The position numbers were made by a program, and so were the translations under genes. Shown here in pieces: positions 1 through 7,803 of a stretch of 50,253 nt of DNA. Each line of letters begins with the position of its first letter. Within the stretch, counting starts at the first letter, position 1. The notes below the pieces were generated by a model. The model saw only the letters and a program-made list of their open reading frames with translations. It searched no databases and was not told where the DNA came from. The DNA comes from Firmicutes bacterium CAG:194 (GTDB taxonomy: Bacteria > Bacillota > Clostridia > Lachnospirales > Lachnospiraceae). The stretch spans positions 1-50,253 of the forward strand of contig HF995195.1 in assembly GCA_000432915.1 (NCBI GenBank). The letters run 5' to 3'.

Positions 1-480
1 ATCCGTCCGCTTCAGAAAGATACTTTCCGGTTTGGTTGTGGACTGAACAGCCAGATTCTTTCCCTCCAGGTCCCTCAACTTATAAATATCACTGTTCTCA
101 TTTACGGCGACCACCTGACGGCTTGCTATGTACGGTCCTGCCCAGCGGTAATCGTCAAGGCGCCCTTCCATGGAAAAGCAGCCCATGATACAGTCAATCT
201 CTCCGCTCTCCACCAGTTCTTTTTTCTCCTCCCAGTTGATCCGGACAACGTCCACCTGATAGCCCATTCTGTTAAAAGCTTCTGTAGCAAGTTCAACATC
301 TATCCCCGTCGGTACACCATCCTCATTCAGATAATTGTATGGGGGATAGCTGTCGCTGCCGAGGGTAATAACAGGCTTTTCGATTTCATCTTTCGTGTTA
401 TCTGTGTATTTACACCCTACCAGAGTGACTGCTAAGATTCCCGCAAGCAGAATGCCTGCAATCATTCGTTTTCCTTTCAT
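1..480 (-). CDS. Substrate-binding lipoprotein, family 3 (partial, runs off the left edge)
   Basis: The reading frame runs from ATG at 480 through 160 codons to the window edge with no stop. The first 23 residues are a lipoprotein signal (basic start, hydrophobic core, lipobox LVGC with Cys23). After it comes a typical extracellular solute-binding family 3 fold: TLGSDSYPPYNY, then GVPTGIDVELATEAFNRMGY, and DCIMGCFSMEGRLDDYRWAGPY. Such proteins bind amino acids or similar small polar ligands outside the membrane, for an ABC importer or as the sensing end of a histidine kinase. A good AAGGAAGG ribosome site lies before the start. It begins 20 nt after the stop of a receiver-domain remnant, so it may be the N-terminus of a sensor kinase; the missing C-terminus would decide. 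Confidence 0.75.
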   Translation of the reverse strand, partial: MKGKRMIAGILLAGILAVTLVGCKYTDNTKDEIEKPVITLGSDSYPPYNYLNEDGVPTGIDVELATEAFNRMGYQVDVVRINWEEKKELVESGEIDCIMGCFSMEGRLDDYRWAGPYIASRQVVAVNENSDIYKLRDLEGKNLAVQSTTKPESIFLKRTD

Positions 481-499
481 TTTCCTTCCTTTTCTGCTT

Positions 500-664
500 C
501 TATTTTTCATTTTTCTGTTTATTCAATACACGATGAATGACCTTTTCCATCTTCTCAATATCAATCGGTTTTGCAATATGTCCATTCATGCCGGCATCAA
601 ATGCCCTTTTCCTGTCTTCTGCAAAGGCATATGCTGTCATGGCAATGATCAGGATCTCTGCCGA
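500..664 (-). pseudogene. Remnant of a response-regulator receiver domain (C-terminal part of a hybrid kinase)
   Basis: Read from 664 down to a TAG at 500-502, this stretch encodes about 54 residues that match the second half of a receiver domain: ILIIAMTAYAFAEDRKRAF, then AGMNGHIAKPIDIEKMEKVI, containing the conserved Thr of strand 4 and the KP motif of strand 5. There is no N-terminal half with the phospho-acceptor Asp, no ribosome site and no kinase part. The first codon directly follows the TAA stop of the MATE gene in the same frame. It is best read as the end of a hybrid histidine kinase whose upstream part was lost when the MATE gene arrived or by deletion. Confidence 0.8.
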
Positions 665-2014
665 TTATGTGTTATCAGCAGAAGTTTCTTGAGCAGCCGG
701 CCATGATTTCCTGAGGGCCGCATAAGAAATCAGAAAATTTGCCAGCCAGCCGGCCGGTACAGCCAGCCAGACAAACGCAATGCCAAAGCGCGACGCAAAA
801 ACCAACGCAACTGACAAGCGGATTGCAAGGTTTACCATATTTGCAATAAGAAACGGACGCATGATTACAAGCCCGCGAAGGACGCCATCGGTTGCCATCT
901 TGATCCCCATGAAAATGAAAAAGAAGCCCAGCCATCTCATATAATCTCCGGACACCTGATATGCCAGGGCAGTTCCGTCCTTCCCCAGGAATAATGCAGA
1001 AATCTGTGTATGCAGTGTTTCAATGACAATAAAAGCAAGAACCGCAAAACACAGATCCAGCACCAATGCAGCGTGATAGCCCTTTTTAATACGCCCGTTT
1101 TTCTTTGCACCAAGATTCTGTGATACATATGGTGATACGGCATTGCCAATAGATACAAATATCAGTGAAAAAACATTCTCCACCCTCATTGTCGCTGCAT
1201 ACCCTGCCAGTGCCTGTGTACCAAATGGATTTACGACTGCCTGTACGATCATCATGCCAATTGACACTGTGGATTGCTGGAGAACCGACGGTACGGCAAT
1301 TCGAAGCATGGAATGTAACTCCCGCCCTTCAAACCAATGAAATTGACTTTTATATTGGTGCATCCGGCAAAGAAAGATCAAAAGTGAAAACATTGCGGAA
1401 ATCCCCTGTGCTATCAAAGTTGCAAGAGCTGCGCCGAACACACCCAGACCGAGTCCCGCCACCATCCAGAGATCCATAAGAATATTCAGAACAGAAGAAA
1501 ATATCAAAAGACCTAACGGTATCTTTGATTCACCGATCGAATTGAACATCGTTGAAAGGATATTATACATAAACAGAAACGGAAATCCCACAAAGTAAAC
1601 GCGAAGATACAAAACTGCATCCTCCAATATATCCGAAGGTGTCTGTAATAATTCCATCATCGGGCGGGAAAAGCCAAAACCAAAGCCACCGAGAAGTATG
1701 CTCAGAATCAGAAAACTGATCAGTGATGTTGATACAATTGTTTTCATTTTGCTATAATCTCCGGCTCCAAAATAACGGCTCACAAGCACACCTGCGCCGA
1801 CGCCGGCACCAAGTGCCACACAAATGAAAACATTCGTAAGCGCTGCACAGGCACCAACAGCCGCAAGTGCAGAAGAACCTACAAACTGACCGACTATAAT
1901 GGAATCTGCCATATTATATACTTGTTGAAAAAAGCTTCCGAGAATCATAGGCATTGCAAAAACAGTCAGCGCTTTAAGCGGCTCATCTGTAATCAGATAT
2001 TCGTCTTTTGACAT
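665..2014 (-). CDS. MATE family multidrug/cation efflux transporter
   Basis: A 449-residue membrane protein of the MatE (MOP) family, which exports drugs or other cationic compounds in exchange for Na+ or H+. The sequence shows about 12 hydrophobic helices in two similar halves. Each half opens with the usual MATE pattern, the first being PMILGSFFQQVYNMADSIIVGQFVG, and the length is typical. I chose the ATG at 2014 (MSKDEYLITDEP) because GGAGG lies 10 nt upstream (2025-2029); a longer frame from 2041 would include that site. The gene stands alone, with a terminator upstream at 2117-2150. Its stop codon abuts a receiver-domain remnant, which suggests the gene was inserted here. The substrate cannot be told from sequence. 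Confidence 0.9.
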   Translation of the reverse strand: MSKDEYLITDEPLKALTVFAMPMILGSFFQQVYNMADSIIVGQFVGSSALAAVGACAALTNVFICVALGAGVGAGVLVSRYFGAGDYSKMKTIVSTSLISFLILSILLGGFGFGFSRPMMELLQTPSDILEDAVLYLRVYFVGFPFLFMYNILSTMFNSIGESKIPLGLLIFSSVLNILMDLWMVAGLGLGVFGAALATLIAQGISAMFSLLIFLCRMHQYKSQFHWFEGRELHSMLRIAVPSVLQQSTVSIGMMIVQAVVNPFGTQALAGYAATMRVENVFSLIFVSIGNAVSPYVSQNLGAKKNGRIKKGYHAALVLDLCFAVLAFIVIETLHTQISALFLGKDGTALAYQVSGDYMRWLGFFFIFMGIKMATDGVLRGLVIMRPFLIANMVNLAIRLSVALVFASRFGIAFVWLAVPAGWLANFLISYAALRKSWPAAQETSADNT

Positions 2015-2116
2015 TACTTTATTTCCTCCATGCAAGAACAATCCAAACGATCATTTTCAGTAATCGCAATAAGATTATAGCACCTGCCATCTATTAAATC
2101 AAAACCGGCTATTGCA

Positions 2117-2150
2117 AAAAGGCACGCAAAGAAATCTTTGCATGCCTTTT
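2117..2150 (-). terminator. Terminator of the sugar ABC/hexuloisomerase operon
   Basis: A long inverted repeat, AAAAGGCA(C/T)GCAAAGA on each side of an AAAT-type loop, has one mismatch in 16 pairs and is followed by a T-rich stretch on the minus strand. It lies 38 nt after the hexuloisomerase stop and before the MATE gene, so it separates the two units. Confidence 0.8.
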
Positions 2151-2187
2151 CAAAAATATATAAGGGAAAATATAAAGGGGGACGAAT

Positions 2188-2760
2188 TTATTCGATGTTA
2201 CGATGTCTCTTTTCCATATCTGCATGAGATACCTGCATTTTCTCTTCGAGCATCATAACGATCATATCAAAAAGCATATACAAATGCTGTTCAAACAGAT
2301 TTCCCATCGGCTGGATGGATGGTACTGCTCTGTCATCCGTTCCGTTAAATACCGCCGCCGGTACAAATAAGGTAAAATCAGCCAGCTGCGGACACGTCTG
2401 TTTTGGTGAGCCTGTCACAACCGCTACCGTTGCACCTGCTTTCTTTGCCTGCTCTACCACATAGGTGATATGCCCGATCGCACCGGAACCGTTTGTGGCA
2501 ATAAACAGATCACCCGGATGCATGCCCGGTGTCGTATCATCCCAGATCCAGTGTGTTTCTTTTCCGAGATGCATCAGGCGCATGGCAAATCCTCTTGTGG
2601 AAATACCTTCTCTTCCGACACCCATAAGGAAAATCCTGTCTGCCTTGCAGATCAGATCCATAAATTTGGAAAGCTCCTCTACATCCTGTTTTTCAAATAC
2701 TTCTTTATGTTCTTTCAAAAGTGTCTGGTAAAGCTCTGTATATTTTTCTTCTACGTTCAT
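2188..2760 (-). CDS. hxlB: 6-phospho-3-hexuloisomerase-like SIS-domain sugar isomerase
   Basis: A 190-residue single SIS-domain protein, the length and pattern of 6-phospho-3-hexuloisomerase (HxlB/PHI, about 185 residues). In the ribulose monophosphate pathway this cytoplasmic enzyme interconverts 3-hexulose 6-phosphate and fructose 6-phosphate. Visible family features are the phosphosugar-binding segment FLMGVGREGISTRGFAMRLM, the ATNGSG turn, the VTGSPKQT loop and the C-terminal NLFEQHLYMLFDMIVMML helix. It is the last gene of the sugar ABC operon, 15 nt after a permease gene. No hexulose-6-phosphate synthase (hxlA) lies in the window, so the true substrate may be another phosphosugar derived from the transported sugar. 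The family call is firm; the exact reaction is not. Confidence 0.8.
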   Translation of the reverse strand: MNVEEKYTELYQTLLKEHKEVFEKQDVEELSKFMDLICKADRIFLMGVGREGISTRGFAMRLMHLGKETHWIWDDTTPGMHPGDLFIATNGSGAIGHITYVVEQAKKAGATVAVVTGSPKQTCPQLADFTLFVPAAVFNGTDDRAVPSIQPMGNLFEQHLYMLFDMIVMMLEEKMQVSHADMEKRHRNIE

Positions 2761-2775
2761 AACAAACCTTCCTTT

Positions 2776-3801
2776 CTACTTTGCAGCACCTGCAAGTGCT
2801 TTCATGCTCTTCTTTAAAGTACTCTTCTTTGACTGGATTGCAATAATATGGTTCAGACCGAGTACCAGGATCAGCATGATGCCCCAGATCAGCTTCTTTG
2901 TATATGGGGACAATGACATGATCGTAAAGGCACTGGACATTACCTGCATCAGAATGATCGCGATCACAACACCGCCGACCTTACCTTTTCCGCCGTTCGG
3001 ATCAATTCCGCCGATCACACAGACGATCATCGTCTGCAGCAGATAAGAATCACCATAACCAACCTTTGCCGAATTGACACGGCTTAAAATGATCAGTCCT
3101 GCGATACCGGATAATACAGCTGTCAGCATAAATACGAGTACACTCATCTTTTCATTATGAAAGCCGCTGAATCTTGCTGCCACCGGATTACCGCCGTATA
3201 AATACAGCTTCCGCCCAAATCCCGTCAGGGATAAAATGAGTCCCAGTACAAGCGCTACGATCAGAAACAGCCAGAAGATCACCGGAAGCCCTAAAAAGAT
3301 TGCTTTTCCAAAGGAGGAAAACAGCGGATCGATGTCTCCTACGCTTGTACCGCCTGTGATCGCCATGCCAACGCCCTGGATCAGTGTCATGGTACCAAGC
3401 GTGGCTACAAGTGACGGTGCTGAAGTTTTTGCTATGATCAGTCCATTCAACAATCCGAATACAAGGCTTGTACAAAGTGCAACCAGAACGGCAAGTGCAA
3501 CTCTGGCGCCGCCCTGCGTTCCGAACGCCCATGTACCGTTTAATACATAAGCTGTAAAAATAGCTACCGTATTGGCATTGGCAATGATTGAAAGATCAAT
3601 GCCGCCTACCATGTTGGATAACATCATTGCAAGTGCCAGAAAGCCGAACTCCGGAATCTGGAATGCCATAGACTGAATATTTCTGGCTGAGTACATGGAT
3701 GATCCGAATACAAATGCCGCAATCAGAAGAACCGCTGCAGTCAGGCCAACCAGAATACTCAGATCGATATCTTTTTCCAAAAAGCTTTTCACTTTTTTCA
3801 T
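2776..3801 (-). CDS. Sugar ABC transporter permease (RbsC/BPD_transp_2 family)
   Basis: A 341-residue inner-membrane permease of the ribose/galactose/AI-2 class, forming the channel of a sugar importer together with the permease encoded just upstream. It has about nine hydrophobic helices and the family signatures MLSNMVGGIDLSI near the N-terminus, LNGLIIAKTSAPSLVATLGTM in the middle, and the conserved VIGGIDPNGGKGKVGGVV loop that contacts the ATPase. A strong AGGAGG site precedes the ATG. It is 12 nt after the first permease gene, so the two are translated together and probably form a heterodimer, as in LsrCD. Substrate unknown. Confidence 0.9.
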   Translation of the reverse strand: MKKVKSFLEKDIDLSILVGLTAAVLLIAAFVFGSSMYSARNIQSMAFQIPEFGFLALAMMLSNMVGGIDLSIIANANTVAIFTAYVLNGTWAFGTQGGARVALAVLVALCTSLVFGLLNGLIIAKTSAPSLVATLGTMTLIQGVGMAITGGTSVGDIDPLFSSFGKAIFLGLPVIFWLFLIVALVLGLILSLTGFGRKLYLYGGNPVAARFSGFHNEKMSVLVFMLTAVLSGIAGLIILSRVNSAKVGYGDSYLLQTMIVCVIGGIDPNGGKGKVGGVVIAIILMQVMSSAFTIMSLSPYTKKLIWGIMLILVLGLNHIIAIQSKKSTLKKSMKALAGAAK

Positions 3802-3813
3802 TCTCGTTTCCTC

Positions 3814-4812
3814 CTATTCCGTAAATATCAAATGCTTTCTGTTCTTTACCCGTTCCTGATAGGATGTGATCGCTACCGCAATGACAAGGATCGCACCTAC
3901 GAACAGGTTGTTCCAGGAAGAAGAAAGACCGATCATGATCAGTGTGGAATTTAACAGGTATGTAATCAGTACACCAAGCACTGCACCAAAAATCTTGCCC
4001 TGACCGCCGGTGATCTTTGTACCGCCGATAACAACTGCCGCAACAACCATCAGTTCATCACCTACCATCTTATTCGGATACAACGCATTTACCTGTGCTG
4101 CATACACAATACCCATCATACCGGCAAGTGCTCCTGAATAAGCATATACAAACAACCGGATCTTAAAAGGATTAAATCCCGCTCTTCTTGCAGATTCCTC
4201 GTCATTACCGATCGCTACGATACCACGTCCGATCATGGTCTTGCGCAGAATAAAATAAGTGGCAAGTCCTGCGATCAGCACCGGGATCAGCGAAACGGTA
4301 AGTCCTGTAGAACCGTTAGCCGTGGCTACCTTAAATAAGGTTCCCTGTCCAAACTTGTGCAGACACTCCGGTAATACACCGGAACCGAACGATTTATCAC
4401 TGATAAAGGTTGTCATGATACCATGAAACAGGTTCTGCGTACCGAGTGTGATGATAAAAGGCGGAAGCTTCAGCCAGCTGATCAGTACCGCATTCACCAG
4501 ACCAAGCACAACACCGATCGCCATGGAAACGGCAAAAGCAAATGCCAGATTATTGATGCCCGTCTGGATCATGATATAAAGCGACGTATAGCTGCCAAAC
4601 AAGGCGATCGCCATAAAGGATACATCAATACCGCCCGATATCATAACGACCAGAAGTCCCATTGCCACGATCATTGTCGTAGAAGAGGTTTTGATGATAT
4701 CAAATACTGTCTGGATCTGGAAAAATCCCGGATTCTTGATCGTTACGAATACACTGTATACCACAATGATGATCAGCAGCATTCTCTGAAACGGATCTAT
4801 TTTTTTAGTCAT
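3814..4812 (-). CDS. Sugar ABC transporter permease (RbsC/BPD_transp_2 family)
   Basis: A 332-residue permease, paralogous to its neighbour. It shows the same landmarks: VVMISGGIDVSFMAIALF, LVNAVLISWLKLPPFIITLGT, and the ATPase-contact loop VIGGTKITGGQGKIFGAVLG. About nine membrane helices are visible. The start ATG overlaps the stop of the ATPase gene (shared ATGA at 4809-4812), so the two are translationally coupled. Paired non-identical permeases with a single double-domain ATPase are usual in pentose, rhamnose and AI-2 importers. Confidence 0.9.
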   Translation of the reverse strand: MTKKIDPFQRMLLIIIVVYSVFVTIKNPGFFQIQTVFDIIKTSSTTMIVAMGLLVVMISGGIDVSFMAIALFGSYTSLYIMIQTGINNLAFAFAVSMAIGVVLGLVNAVLISWLKLPPFIITLGTQNLFHGIMTTFISDKSFGSGVLPECLHKFGQGTLFKVATANGSTGLTVSLIPVLIAGLATYFILRKTMIGRGIVAIGNDEESARRAGFNPFKIRLFVYAYSGALAGMMGIVYAAQVNALYPNKMVGDELMVVAAVVIGGTKITGGQGKIFGAVLGVLITYLLNSTLIMIGLSSSWNNLFVGAILVIAVAITSYQERVKNRKHLIFTE

Positions 4813-6338
4813 TGTGCCACCTCCTGGGATAACGCTTTTTCCTTCTGGTTTCCGATGATCTCAGCCAGATGCTTATCAGCGCCTTCCTGCATTAAATCTT
4901 CTTCCGAAAGCTCCACAACACATTTGCCATGTGCCATAACAAGAACTCTGTTACAGTTTGCCATGACTTCCTGTATTTCGTCAGAGATCAGTATGATCGC
5001 CATGCCTTCATCGGCAAATTTGTGGATCTGTTCGTAAATCTCCGCTTTGGAACCGATATCAATACCGACCGTCGGTGTGTCCATGATAAATACCTTCGGA
5101 CTGGTTGCGATCCACTTACTGATAACAACCTTCTGCTGGTTACCACCCGATAATGTACCTACAACTGTTTCGATCGATGGAGTCCGTACCTTCAATTCCT
5201 CCACATATTTTTCTGCAATCTCATTTTCCTTTTTCCGGTTCACGATACCCTTCTTACAGATCGTATCGATGATCGGTGCAGAAATATTCTCTTTGATCTT
5301 ACGTTCAATAAACAGACCTTCTCTGGATCTGTCCTCCGGCAGAAGCGCGATACCGTATTTTTTAGCCACCATCGGCGAGTTGATATCGACCTCTTTACCG
5401 TTTACTTTGATCACACCTGCCTGTGTTTTGTTCAGGCCAAACAAAGACATGGCCAGTTCTGTACGACCTGATCCCAGAAGGCCTGTCAGTCCGATGATAT
5501 CACCCGGTCTGACGGTCAGGCTCATGTCCTCGTACTGTCCCTTTCTGGTCAGATGCTCTACGGAAAGAATTGGTGTATTATCTTTATAAGTTCTGTGATA
5601 ACGAGGATATTCAATTTCTCTTCCCGTCATATAATAAGAAAGACTCTTTTCGTCCAGATCACTGCTGTTAAAGTCACCGATCTTGTTACCGTTACGGAAA
5701 ATAGTGATCTTATCCGCTACTTCGAATACTTCGTCTAATTTATGACTGATAAAGACGATCGCCAGCCCTTTTTTCTTCAGCTCCAACATGACCTTCATCA
5801 GATGACTTACCTCTGTTTTCGTCAGTGCTGTCGTCGGCTCATCCATAAACAGAATCTTGGCATTCTGGGCAAGTGCCCTGCAGATTGCTACCATCTGCTT
5901 GTTTGCCATGGAGATCTCTCCGACTGTCTCATCCAGATCCATGGTCACACCGATCTTGTCAAGCTGCTCCTTTGCGATCGCTTTGATAGTTTTCCAGTTG
6001 ATTATTTTTGTATTTTCAAATTTCAGCTTGCTGATCGCGATATTTTCCGCAACCGTCATATGCTGAAATAATGACAGATCCTGATAAATTACCTGAATAC
6101 CATGGTTCATGGCTTCGATCGGCGTCATCGACCCGCAGGTCTGTCCTTCTATCTGTATTGTTCCTTCATCCGGTGTATATACGCCTGAAATGCATTTTAC
6201 AAGTGTTGATTTTCCACAACCGTTTTCTCCCGCAAGGCAATGAATTTCCCCTGCATTGATCGTAATATCAATATTGTTTAGCGCACGAACGCCAATAAAG
6301 GATTTACTTATATTACTGGCACTAAGAATAGGTTCCAT
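4809..6338 (-). CDS. Sugar ABC transporter ATP-binding protein, two NBDs (RbsA/MglA type)
   Basis: A 509-residue cytoplasmic ATPase with two fused nucleotide-binding domains, which powers uptake through the two permeases. NBD1 has Walker A GENGCGKST (residues 37-45), a degenerate signature around ISMANKQM, and Walker B ILFMDEPT. NBD2 has the usual altered Walker A GLLGSGRTE and an intact LSGGNQQKV signature. This asymmetry is normal for RbsA, MglA and LsrA. I chose the ATG at 6338 (MEPILSASNISKSF): GGGAGG lies 7 nt upstream, while the longer frame from 6353 would start inside that ribosome site. It follows the binding-protein gene after a hairpin. Confidence 0.93.
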   Translation of the reverse strand: MEPILSASNISKSFIGVRALNNIDITINAGEIHCLAGENGCGKSTLVKCISGVYTPDEGTIQIEGQTCGSMTPIEAMNHGIQVIYQDLSLFQHMTVAENIAISKLKFENTKIINWKTIKAIAKEQLDKIGVTMDLDETVGEISMANKQMVAICRALAQNAKILFMDEPTTALTKTEVSHLMKVMLELKKKGLAIVFISHKLDEVFEVADKITIFRNGNKIGDFNSSDLDEKSLSYYMTGREIEYPRYHRTYKDNTPILSVEHLTRKGQYEDMSLTVRPGDIIGLTGLLGSGRTELAMSLFGLNKTQAGVIKVNGKEVDINSPMVAKKYGIALLPEDRSREGLFIERKIKENISAPIIDTICKKGIVNRKKENEIAEKYVEELKVRTPSIETVVGTLSGGNQQKVVISKWIATSPKVFIMDTPTVGIDIGSKAEIYEQIHKFADEGMAIILISDEIQEVMANCNRVLVMAHGKCVVELSEEDLMQEGADKHLAEIIGNQKEKALSQEVAQ

Positions 6339-6383
6339 CGTCCTGCCTCCCAAATGTTAAATGTAATTTCCCGGTTTCCCTCA

Positions 6384-6428
6384 GGAATAAGAAAAACTGC
6401 TGCTTACGCGAACAGTCTTTCTTATTCC
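6384..6428 (-). terminator. Intra-operon hairpin between binding protein and ATPase genes
   Basis: GGAATAAGAAA and its partner near TTTCTTATTCC form an imperfect stem of about 15 pairs with a 10-12 nt loop, placed between the binding-protein stop (6459) and the ATPase start (6338). There is no strong terminal T-run on the minus strand. Hairpins in this place commonly protect the upstream mRNA or partly stop transcription, giving more binding protein than membrane subunits. That role is inferred. Confidence 0.6.
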
Positions 6429-6458
6429 AAAAGATTCCGGATTCGTTATTTCTTTGTT

Positions 6459-7574
6459 TTAGAAATTGTAATCATCAATATTGTCTGCTGTAAATTCAAG
6501 TGGTGCATTACCATAACCGACGTTTCCGTCTAAGGAAATGCTTTCATAGCCTGTTGCCTTTAAGTCTGTTCCATCAGCTACACCCTGTCCTGATGCGATC
6601 AGGTAAGCTGCATAGCATGCTGCGTAGCCTGCATCTGCCGGTCTCCAGCAAAGACCGTTTGCCATAGAACCGTCTTTTAAGTAGGTTGCTGACATAGAAG
6701 GAAGCGCAAGGGAAACAACTTTTACTGTTCCGCCCAGATCATTTTCCTGTAATGCTTCGCAGATACCACCGCCCTGTGCGGAGCAGTCAAAGAAACCTGC
6801 GATGTCAGGATATGCTTTTAATACTTCAAGGGCTTTATCATGTGCACCTTCCACGCTGTTACCATCTTCGTATGGCTCTTCTGCTACATTTTCCATATCC
6901 GGATAGTTTGCTTTCAGGTAAGAAACAGCTGCATCGTACCATGCCATATGTGTTTCCATTGTAAGACCACCTACAAAGCCTGCGTATTTACCTTTACCAC
7001 CCATAGCTGTTGCTAACTTCTCAGCAAATAATTCACCGAATGTTTCATTTACGAATGCTTCTACATCCAGATCAACACTGTCTGCAATACCCGGTGCTTC
7101 ATGTGTTACAACTACGATGCCTGCTTCTCTTGCTTTTTCAATTGTCGGTACCAGCGCATTCGGATCGTTAGGTACAACGCAGATCGCATCTACATCCTGT
7201 GCGATCAAATCTTCCATAATGGAAATCTGGCTTGCTGCATCTCCTGTTTCCGGAACCTGTACGGATACATTTAAGCCTGTATCTTTCTTCAGCTGTTCAA
7301 TACCTGTTGCCATATCATCGAACCAGGAATCGGACTGCTTTACTACCATAACAACTTTGTAGTCTGCAGGATCGGCACCTTTTTCTGCCGATGCATCTGT
7401 AGCATCTGTTCCTTCTGCTGCTGTGTCTGTACTCTCTTCTGCTGCTGTGTCTGTACTCTCTTCTGCTGCAGGTGTCTGTGTATCACTGCTGCTGTCACCT
7501 GTACTGCCACAGCCTACTAATAAAGTAGCTGCCATTGCGACGGATAATACCACGCTCAAAAACTTTTTCTTCAT
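6459..7574 (-). CDS. Sugar-binding lipoprotein of the ABC importer (periplasmic-binding family 4)
   Basis: A 371-residue lipoprotein that captures the sugar outside the membrane and delivers it to the permeases encoded downstream. The signal peptide ends in the lipobox LLVGC (Cys22). A low-complexity acidic Ser/Thr/Ala/Glu linker (about residues 23-70) contains two copies of the octapeptide EESTDTAA. Then comes the ribose-type binding fold: VVMVVKQSDSWFDDMATGIEQL, AICVVPNDPNALVPTIEKA, GIVVVTHEAP, and GFFDCSAQGGGICEAL. The match is to the RhaS/LsrB-like branch rather than to galactose binders, but the ligand cannot be fixed. An AGGAGG-like site precedes the ATG. It is the first gene of the operon, driven from a promoter at 7654-7682. 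Confidence 0.9.
   Translation of the reverse strand: MKKKFLSVVLSVAMAATLLVGCGSTGDSSSDTQTPAAEESTDTAAEESTDTAAEGTDATDASAEKGADPADYKVVMVVKQSDSWFDDMATGIEQLKKDTGLNVSVQVPETGDAASQISIMEDLIAQDVDAICVVPNDPNALVPTIEKAREAGIVVVTHEAPGIADSVDLDVEAFVNETFGELFAEKLATAMGGKGKYAGFVGGLTMETHMAWYDAAVSYLKANYPDMENVAEEPYEDGNSVEGAHDKALEVLKAYPDIAGFFDCSAQGGGICEALQENDLGGTVKVVSLALPSMSATYLKDGSMANGLCWRPADAGYAACYAAYLIASGQGVADGTDLKATGYESISLDGNVGYGNAPLEFTADNIDDYNF
7413..7469 (-). repeat. 24-bp tandem repeat in the binding-protein linker
   Basis: Two perfect 24-bp copies (7413-7436 and 7437-7460) plus 9 bases of a third encode the repeated octapeptide EESTDTAA in the linker just after the lipid anchor. Because 24 is a multiple of three, gain or loss of a copy keeps the frame and only changes linker length. 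Confidence 0.9.
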
Positions 7575-7653
7575 ATCTGTTACCTCCTTAGTGATAAATC
7601 TTCTGCGGCATTGCTGTTGTCTTGTGCAATGCTGCTTTTGCTTTACAAGTGTT

Positions 7654-7682
7654 ATTATAGTGTAGAATTTTCCAAAAACATA
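7654..7682 (-). promoter_or_regulatory. Promoter of the sugar ABC operon (strong -10, poor -35)
   Basis: A perfect TATAAT lies at 7659-7654 on the minus strand. The hexamer 17 bp upstream (7682-7677) is a poor match to TTGACA. A good -10 with a weak -35 is typical of promoters that need an activator, here plausibly the YesN-type regulator encoded nearby. No start site has been mapped, so this is a prediction. Confidence 0.6.
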
Positions 7683-7687
7683 TATAC

Positions 7688-7716
7688 AAATCCGAGGTCA
7701 ACCTTTAAAAATCCGA
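7688..7716. promoter_or_regulatory. Candidate operator: 21-bp direct repeat of AAATCCGA
   Basis: The octamer AAATCCGA occurs at 7688-7695 and again at 7709-7716, exactly 21 bp apart (two helical turns), with an inverted partial copy (CCGATTTT) at 7720-7727. It sits directly upstream of the -35 position of the sugar operon. AraC-family regulators bind paired direct half-sites on one helix face, so this is a good candidate site for the response regulator at 9580. Confidence 0.55.
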
Positions 7717-7803
7717 CTTCCGATTTTGCCAAAAAAGAAGAATTGTTTTTCCGGTTATTTTCAGCTATACTGCTAATAAATCCAAAAGAAAAGAGGTCAG
7801 AAT

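Noticed and set aside
395..706. A 103-codon plus-strand open frame
   Set aside because: It is antisense to the lipoprotein start and the receiver remnant, both of which have better protein support.
665..2041. The longer MATE start at 2041
   Set aside because: The GGAGG site lies inside that longer frame, and the family start fits ATG 2014.
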